Assembly (NCBI RefSeq): GCF_003173755.1
Contig: NZ_CP029553.1
Location: 3,992,001 to 4,056,000, forward strand
Reading direction: 5' to 3'
Source: Methylobacterium terrae
GTDB lineage: Bacteria; Pseudomonadota; Alphaproteobacteria; Rhizobiales; Beijerinckiaceae
DNA length: 64,000 nt
Below the pieces are notes generated by a model. The model made no database searches, was not told where the DNA came from, and saw only the letters and a list, made by a program, of their open reading frames with translations. Positions 55,436 through 64,000 of this stretch are shown here, piece by piece. Position numbers and translations under genes: made by a program. Position 1 is the stretch's first letter. Each line of letters starts with the position of its first letter.

Positions 55436-56149
55436 GTGGCGCTGCTTCAGCAATCCATGTCGCGCAACCGCATCCTCAGGGCGCTCGCGCCGGAGGATTT
55501 CGCCCGACTGCAGCCGCACCTCGAGCCGGTGTCGCTCCAGCTGCGCGAGGTGGTGATCGCCCCCGACGCTCCGGTGGACGAGCTGTTCTTCCCAGAGACC
55601 GGCATGATCTCGATCTCGACCACCCACGACGAGCGCCGGATCGAGGTCGGCCTGGTCGGCCGCGAGGGGCTGGTCGGTGCGGTGCCGGTCGCGCTCGATT
55701 GCGTGACCACGCCCCACGTCTACTTCGTGCAGCTCTCCGGCGAGGCCCACACCATCGGCCGGGAGGCGTTCTGCGCGGTGCTCGGAGAGAGCCCGGCCTT
55801 GCGCCGGCTGCTGCTGCGCTACGTCCACACCCTGATCGTCCAGATCACCCAGACCGCCTACGCCCACGCGTCGCTGAGCCTCGAGGGCCGCCTCGCGCGC
55901 TGGCTCCTGATGTGCCACGACCGCACGGACGGCGACGAGCTGGTCCTGACGCACGAATTCCTGTCGATGATGCTGGGTGTGCAGCGCGCCGGGGTGACGC
56001 TGGCGATCCAGAACCTGGAGGGCGCCGGCCGCATCCGGGCCAAGCGCCGGCGGATCGAGGTGCTCGACCGCGACCGGCTGCTGGCCCTGACGAACGGCAG
56101 CTACGGCACGCCCGAAGCCGAATATGCCCGCCTGATCGAGGGCGGCTGA
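55436..56149 (+). CDS. Crp/Fnr-family transcriptional regulator, second copy
   Basis: From the GTG at 55436, preceded by GGAGGA, the protein has 237 residues; an ATG at 55364 would add 24. It has a cyclic-nucleotide-type barrel (LREVVIAPDAPVDELFFPET, GMISISTTHDERRIEVGLVG, REGLVGAVPVALD) and a winged helix with LTHEFLSMMLGVQRAGVTLA. No Fe-S cysteines. This Crp type, with the VGREGLVG segment, is abundant in Methylobacterium and its ligand is unknown. Its stop overlaps the start of the following small gene. Confidence 0.85.
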   Translation: MALLQQSMSRNRILRALAPEDFARLQPHLEPVSLQLREVVIAPDAPVDELFFPETGMISISTTHDERRIEVGLVGREGLVGAVPVALDCVTTPHVYFVQLSGEAHTIGREAFCAVLGESPALRRLLLRYVHTLIVQITQTAYAHASLSLEGRLARWLLMCHDRTDGDELVLTHEFLSMMLGVQRAGVTLAIQNLEGAGRIRAKRRRIEVLDRDRLLALTNGSYGTPEAEYARLIEGG

Positions 56150-56409
56150 TGCCGCGCTACTTCTTCAACCTCCGGCACGGTCCCGGCCCGGACGGCCTCG
56201 CGATCGACCCGGAGGGCGACGACCTTCCCGGTCCGGAGGCGGCGCGGGCCCGCGCCCTCGACGTCGCCCGCGACCTGATCGCCCGCACCCGGGTGCACGC
56301 GGTGCGGGACTGGTTCGCCTGCGCGTTCGAGGTGACCGACGAGGAGGATCGGCCGGTGATGACGGTGCCGTTCTCCGACACCGTCACGGAGGAGGATGAC
56401 GAGGCGTGA
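56149..56409 (+). CDS. DUF6894-like small protein
   Basis: The 86-residue protein starts MPRYFFNLRHGPGPDGLAID and continues DPEGDDLPGPEAARARALDV and FACAFEVTDEEDRPVMTVPF, a pattern frequent in Methylobacterium and Bradyrhizobium as a DUF6894 protein. It is acidic at the C-terminus and has no signal peptide. It begins inside the stop of the Crp gene (TGATG), so it is coupled to it. Function unknown. Its 3' end overlaps the convergent gene by 26 bases. Confidence 0.82.
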   Translation: MPRYFFNLRHGPGPDGLAIDPEGDDLPGPEAARARALDVARDLIARTRVHAVRDWFACAFEVTDEEDRPVMTVPFSDTVTEEDDEA

Positions 56410-56653
56410 GCCTCGGCGGCGCGAGCCGTCCGGCGATCCACGCCTCGGCCGCGTCGAGATCGGCGAACTTTCCGGGCTGCGGCGAGGCCAGGCTGCCGAA
56501 GCCGGCCTCGAGGAACCACAGGCCGGCATCCTCGCCATGCGCGTCGGAGAGGCAGACGAGGACCGCCACGAGCACGCCGTCCGCGAAGACGAGCAGCCCG
56601 CGCTCGTCCTCGCTGCCGGTCCTGACGCGCACGGGCTGGAGCGTGAGATCCAT
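56384..56653 (-). CDS. Hypothetical protein, 89 residues
   Basis: From the ATG at 56653 the protein reads MDLTLQPVRVRTGSEDERGL, LVFADGVLVAVLVCLSDAHG and GLWFLEAGFGSLASPQPGKF, FADLDAAEAWIAGRLA, which alternates strands and ends in a helix; the layout resembles small proteins of Methylobacterium of unknown role. A GC-rich, well-biased frame supports it. It overlaps the end of the DUF6894 gene tail to tail. Confidence 0.65.
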   Translation of the reverse strand: MDLTLQPVRVRTGSEDERGLLVFADGVLVAVLVCLSDAHGEDAGLWFLEAGFGSLASPQPGKFADLDAAEAWIAGRLAPPRLTPRHPPP

Positions 56654-56785
56654 GGCGGGGCAACGGGGCACCGCTAGCTTGGTTCTGCCGCCTCGGATCG
56701 TGTGCCCCCCGCCGGAACGCGACCAGCCGCCGCCGATTGCCCCCGCGAAGCCCGCCACGGGCGCTCCCTCGCGAAAGGATCGGAC

Positions 56786-57070
56786 ATGAAGGCCGGATTG
56801 ATCGCCGCCGCGCTCGTCGTCGGCAGCACGGGATTCGCGGCAGCGCAGGGCGGAAGCCCGGGCGGCGGCGGTGCCGTCGGGGGGACCACCGGCAGCCCGA
56901 GCGGCACCGGAGCGGCCGGCCAGCCCGGCCTCAGCCAGCAGGGCAACCAGGGTGCCGGCCACAGCAGCCTCAGCACCGGCACGACCGGCGCGGCCGCCGT
57001 TCCGCCGGGCGAGCGTGCGGGCGGCAGTTCCACGGGAGCGGGCGAGCCGGGACAAGCACGGCCGCGCTGA
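56786..57070 (+). CDS. Small exported Gly/Ser-rich protein, 94 residues
   Basis: The protein starts MKAGLIAAALVVGSTGFAAA, a clear signal peptide cleaved near AAAQ, followed by a low-complexity mature part of Gly, Ser, Thr, Ala and Gln (GGAVGGTTGSPSGTGAAGQP). An AAGGAT ribosome site is about seven bases before the ATG. No family recognised. Such short proteins are common in the Methylobacterium cell envelope. Confidence 0.7.
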   Translation: MKAGLIAAALVVGSTGFAAAQGGSPGGGGAVGGTTGSPSGTGAAGQPGLSQQGNQGAGHSSLSTGTTGAAAVPPGERAGGSSTGAGEPGQARPR

Positions 57071-57275
57071 CGCAAGGATCGAGGCTCTCGATTTGGCGAA
57101 CTTCTCGATTTCGATTGATCCAGGTTGAGGACGGGCCCCGGGAACGGGCCCACTCTCCCCCTCGCCACGCCGGCCCTGTCCCGTCAGACCGACGGCACTC
57201 GGCTGGTGTCGCTCCCGCGGGCCGGGACATCTCTCCCCGGCGTTCAGCGCACCAGCCCGGCCCGCCTCCCCCGCC

Positions 57276-58172
57276 TCAGGCCGCCTCGTCCTCGGGCACC
57301 GCGTCCTCCGGCACCACGTCCACGGCGACCCGCAGGCTCTGCGCCCCCGACCCCGCGATGATCCCGGCGACCGGCGCGACGTCGGCGTAGTCGCGGCCGC
57401 GGGCGACGACGATGTGATCGTCCTGCACGCCGATGCCGTTGGTCGGGTCGAGGCCGATCCAAGCCCCCCCGCACCACACCGCCACCCAGGCGTGGCTGGC
57501 GTCCGCCCCCTCGAGCCGGGGCTGGCCCGGGGGCGGCAGGGTGCGCAGGTACCCGCTGACATAGGCGGCCGGCAGGCCGAGGCCCCGCAGGGCCGCGATC
57601 ATGATGTGCGAGAAGTCCTGGCACACCCCGCGCCGGCCCGCGAAGGCGAGGCCGAGCGGCGTGCCGACCTCGGTCGCCTCCGCGTCGAAGGCGAAGTCGG
57701 CCCGGATGCGGCGCATCAGGTCGAAGGCGCCGGCATAGGCGCCGCCGCCGGCCGGGAAGCTCGCCCGGGCGTAGTCGGTGACCTCGGGCAGGAGCGGTAC
57801 CCGCCGGCTCGGCGCGCAGAAATGCAGGGCCGCGTCGCCGGAAAGGCTCGTGCCGGACAGGACCCGCGCCCGCACCTCCTCCCAGGCGAGGCCCGTCCCG
57901 GGATCGGGAAGCGGCGGCCGCTCGACCCGGACGCGGGAGCGCGCGTCGATCCGGAACTCGCGGTGCGGCGTCTCGACGGTGAGCGAGACGGTGCGGTTGC
58001 CGAAGAAGTCGCCGCGCTCGGTCGCGGTGCGGGGTGCCGGCTCGACCACGACCTCGTGCGACAAGGGCGCCTGCCCGTCCCCCGCCGCCGGCGCGAGGCG
58101 AAGCGAGCAGCGGGCGAAGCCGACCGGGTTGCGGTAGGCGTAGGTCGTCAGGTGACGCAGGCGATAGAGCAT
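57276..58172 (-). CDS. Transglutaminase-like family protein
   Basis: The 298-residue protein has a bacterial transglutaminase N-terminal beta domain (LYRLRHLTTYAYRNPVGFAR) and a transglutaminase/protease core with the catalytic triad Cys184 (RRGVCQDFSHIMIAALRGLG), His228 (DASHAWVAVWCGGAWIG) and Asp242 (LDPTNG). It probably cuts or forms isopeptide-type bonds; substrate unknown. It is the last gene of a minus-strand run with the ATP-grasp/alpha-E fusion 13 bases before it. This set is found in the Anbu-linked operons. Confidence 0.9.
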   Translation of the reverse strand: MLYRLRHLTTYAYRNPVGFARCSLRLAPAAGDGQAPLSHEVVVEPAPRTATERGDFFGNRTVSLTVETPHREFRIDARSRVRVERPPLPDPGTGLAWEEVRARVLSGTSLSGDAALHFCAPSRRVPLLPEVTDYARASFPAGGGAYAGAFDLMRRIRADFAFDAEATEVGTPLGLAFAGRRGVCQDFSHIMIAALRGLGLPAAYVSGYLRTLPPPGQPRLEGADASHAWVAVWCGGAWIGLDPTNGIGVQDDHIVVARGRDYADVAPVAGIIAGSGAQSLRVAVDVVPEDAVPEDEAA

Positions 58173-58185
58173 GTCTTCGTGGGGC

Positions 58186-60749
58186 TCAGGCCAGCGTGAC
58201 GAGGGTTTCGGGACGGGCGGCGTCCGACCCGCCGGGGAAGTAGCGCGCACCGATCGCCTCGGCGATCTCCCACAGGCGCCGCTCCCAGGCCGCCACCGTG
58301 TCGAGCGGCAGGGTGGCGGCCTCCGCCCCGGCGATCTCGCCGGCCAGCCCCGCGACGAGGCGGGCGGGCGCCTCCGCCACCCCGTCCTGGCGCAGGGACG
58401 GCAGGCCGGCGAGGCGCTCGGCCAGCCGCTCGACCTGGAAGGCGAGGGAGCGCGGGTTGTAGGGATCGAGCAGCACCATGTCGCGCACCGGCGCCAGCGC
58501 CACGCCGAGGATGTAGCGGGCGCCGTAGGAGATGCGGGAATCGACGAGGTCGAGGAGCACGCCGAGGTCGTCGGTGCTCGCGCCGGCAGGACCGAATTCG
58601 AGGGCGAAGCGGCAGGCATTGACCGCCCGCTCGACCCGCCGCCCCATGTCGACGAAGGCAAAGCCCCCGGCCCGGTTCATGTTCTCCTGGGCGAGGCCGG
58701 CCAGGGACGCGGTGAGCGCGAGCGCGCGCTCGGCCCGGTCGAGGAGGGCGGCCTCCGACTCCGCCGCGTCCGCCGGCGCCTCCAGGGCGGCGAGGAGCGC
58801 GGAGAGCGCCCGCCAGGTCTCGGCCGACAGGCGCTCGCGCAGGGACGCGGCGTTGCGCCGGGCCGAGAGGGCGTGAGCGAGGCCCGACCCCCATTGCCCG
58901 CCATCCGAGAGGGCGCGGTGGGCGAGGTCCGCCGCCGGCCCGTCGGGGCTCGGCACGGCGCCCCAGGCGTGCAGCAGGGCGCGGATGCGGGCCGAGGTGG
59001 CGCGGTCCTCCTCGGCGGTCGAGACCGCCCCGGTCCCGTCGAGCAGGCAGGCGGTGAGGCGGATCACCGCCTCGGCCCGCTCCAGGTGGCGGCCGAGCCA
59101 GAACAGGTTGTCGGCGGCCCGGCTCGGCAGGAGGCCGGGCACCCGGCGCACCGCGACCCGGTCGCTCGGCGGCAGGAGGCTCGCCTGCGCGGCGGTGGAG
59201 CCGGAGGACAGGACCCAGACGTCGGCGGCGCGGACCCCGGCGCCCATCGCCACCGGGCGCACGTCGGGCGTCTCGGAGATGCGGCAGAAGCCGCCGGGCA
59301 TCACCCGCCAGCCCTCCGGGGTCGCGGCGGCGAAGACCCGGAGCACGAAGGGCCGGGGCACGAGCCGGGTGCCGTCCCAGACCGGGGCCGTGGAGAGCCG
59401 CACCGGCTCGTGGGCGACGAGGTCGCCGGGCCGGTCGCGCAGGATGGCGCGCAGGCGCCCGGTCTCGGCGGCGTCGCGCCCCTCGCCGAAGGCCCGGCTG
59501 GTGAAGGCGCCCTGCGCCGGCGCCGCGGCCGGGCGGAAGGCGAGCGCGTCGAACCGCTCCAGCACCGCCTCGCGCTGCCGGGGGTCGCCGCACCACCAGG
59601 TCGGCAGGCCGGGCAGGCGCAAGGGCTCGCCGAGCAGCCGCTCGCACAGGGCCGGCAGCGAGGCGGCGAGCCAGGCGCTCTCGACGAGGCCGGCGCCCGG
59701 CATGTTGCCCATCGCGACGGCGCCGGCGCGCAGGGCCTCGACGAGGCCCGGCGCCCCGAGGCGCGAGGCGGGATTGAGCTCGAGGGGATCGACGAAGTCG
59801 CCGTCGATGCGCCGCCACAGCACGTCGACCCGCTTGAGGCCGGCGACCGTCCGGATCGACACCTGACGATCGCGGACCAGGAGGTCGTCGCCCTCCACGA
59901 GGGCGAAGCCGAGATAGCGGGCGAGCACCGCCTGCTCGACGTAGGTGTCGCTGTAGGGGCCCGAGGTCATCAGGCCGATGCGCGGCTCCTCGCGGGCCGC
60001 CGCCGCCGCGAGGCCGTCGCGAAAGGCCTGGAAGAACGAGGCGACGCGCTCGACGTCGAGCGCGCCGTAGACCTCCGGCAGGGCCCGGGCCATGACGAGG
60101 CGGTTCTCGAGGGCGTGGCCGGCGCCCGAGGGCGCCTGGGTCCGGTCGGCGAGCACCCGCCAGGCGCCGTCCGGCCCACGGGCGAGGTCGGCGGCGTAGA
60201 AGTGCAGGTGGCGCCCGCCCGGGGGCGCGACGCCGACGAGCGGGCGCAGGAATTCCGGATCGCCCGCGGCGGCGGCGGCCGGCAGCAGGCCGGCGCGGGC
60301 GAGCGCGCCCTCGCCGTAGAGGTCGGTCAGCACCGCTTCGAGCAATTCGGCGCGCTGCGCCACCCCGGCGGCGATCGCCTGCCACTCCGCCCCCTCGATC
60401 AGGAGCGGCAGGGCGCCGATCGGCCAGTCGCGCTCGGTCGCCTCGCCGTAGGCCCGGTAGGCGATGCCGGTCTCGTGGATGTGCCGCCCGGCCGCCGCGA
60501 GGCGGGCGGCGATCTCGCGATCGGGCAGCACGGCGAGGCGGCGCAGGAACCGGTCCCAGGCCGGCCGCAAGGCGCCGTCGGCCGAGACCAGCTCGTCCGG
60601 CAGGCCGGGCAGCGGGGCGTAGCCCTCTCTCCAGCGCGCCAGCCGCTCCTCCGCCCCATCACCTTGCGGCCCACCACCTTGCGGCCCGTCGGGTTGCGCG
60701 GGCCCGGCGACCTCCACCCCCGCCGGGGCCTCGCCCATCGTGGCCTCGC

Positions 60750-60753
<4 letters not shown>
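58186..60753 (-). CDS. Circularly permuted ATP-grasp and alpha-E domain fusion protein
   Basis: The 855-residue protein fuses two parts normally encoded by separate genes. Residues about 70-530 are a circularly permuted ATP-grasp type ligase ([93 protein letters not shown]); about 540-850 are an alpha-E domain ([40 protein letters not shown]). Residues 1-40 are low-complexity. It should form amide bonds with ATP, perhaps peptide tags. The start ATG overlaps the stop of the upstream gene by four bases, so translation is coupled. Confidence 0.9.

Positions 60754-64000
<3,247 letters not shown>

Overview
The window is very GC-rich, densely coded DNA that looks like chromosome of an alphaproteobacterium of the order Rhizobiales (Hyphomicrobiales), most likely Methylobacterium or Methylorubrum. 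The reasons are the rplU-rpmA-GNAT-obgE-proB run, a bacterial homospermidine synthase, a LsrB/VtlR-type regulator next to trxB, the accB-accC-aat cluster, glnK-amtB behind a sigma-54 type promoter, ydcH/purE/purK, and a MoxY-like sensor kinase. The genus is inferred from gene content and protein style; no rRNA is present to prove it. I saw no rRNA, tRNA, CRISPR array, prophage or insertion sequence.

Layout. 1-3.4 kb: the end of an SDR-family gene, a NeuD-type acyltransferase, a decayed HigA antitoxin, and an OlsB-type ornithine lipid acyltransferase. 3.4-8.4 kb: ribosomal proteins L21 and L27, an acetyltransferase, the ribosome-assembly GTPase ObgE, a VapBC toxin-antitoxin pair preceded by a frameshifted second VapB, and glutamate 5-kinase. 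8.4-20 kb: homospermidine synthase, a Uma2-like nuclease, an amidase, GltX, an ELM1-family protein, TrxB, a LysR regulator, a methyltransferase interrupted by an amber codon, and an aminotransferase. 20-24.3 kb: a DsbA-like protein, acetyl-CoA carboxylase subunits AccB/AccC, and Aat. 24.3-29.3 kb: a TonB-dependent receptor followed by a MoxY/MoxX-like two-component pair. 29.4-37.2 kb: a UbiH-type hydroxylase, TesB, GlnK-AmtB and FtsK.

37.2-53 kb: an old yellow enzyme, a GAF-EAL phosphodiesterase, PrpE, a winged-helix protein, an acyl-CoA ligase, two YdcH proteins around PurE-PurK, a TPR lipoprotein, GlpX, homoserine dehydrogenase and a ceramidase-family membrane protein. 53-57 kb: XthA, two Crp/Fnr regulators with a receiver protein between them, and small proteins flanking an AT-rich island. 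57.3-64 kb: three tightly packed genes on the minus strand encoding two transglutaminase-like proteins (one fused to DUF2126 and running off the right edge) and a circularly permuted ATP-grasp/alpha-E fusion. This set resembles the poorly understood peptide-ligase systems often linked to the proteasome-like protein Anbu, but no Anbu gene is in view.

The strongest candidates for follow-up are the transglutaminase/ATP-grasp/alpha-E cluster and the TonB receptor with its MoxYX-like sensor system and GCAAT dyads upstream. Smaller points are the three broken genes (higA, second vapB, methyltransferase), several inverted-repeat elements, and short in-frame tandem repeats in a kinase ATP lid and a membrane-protein tail.
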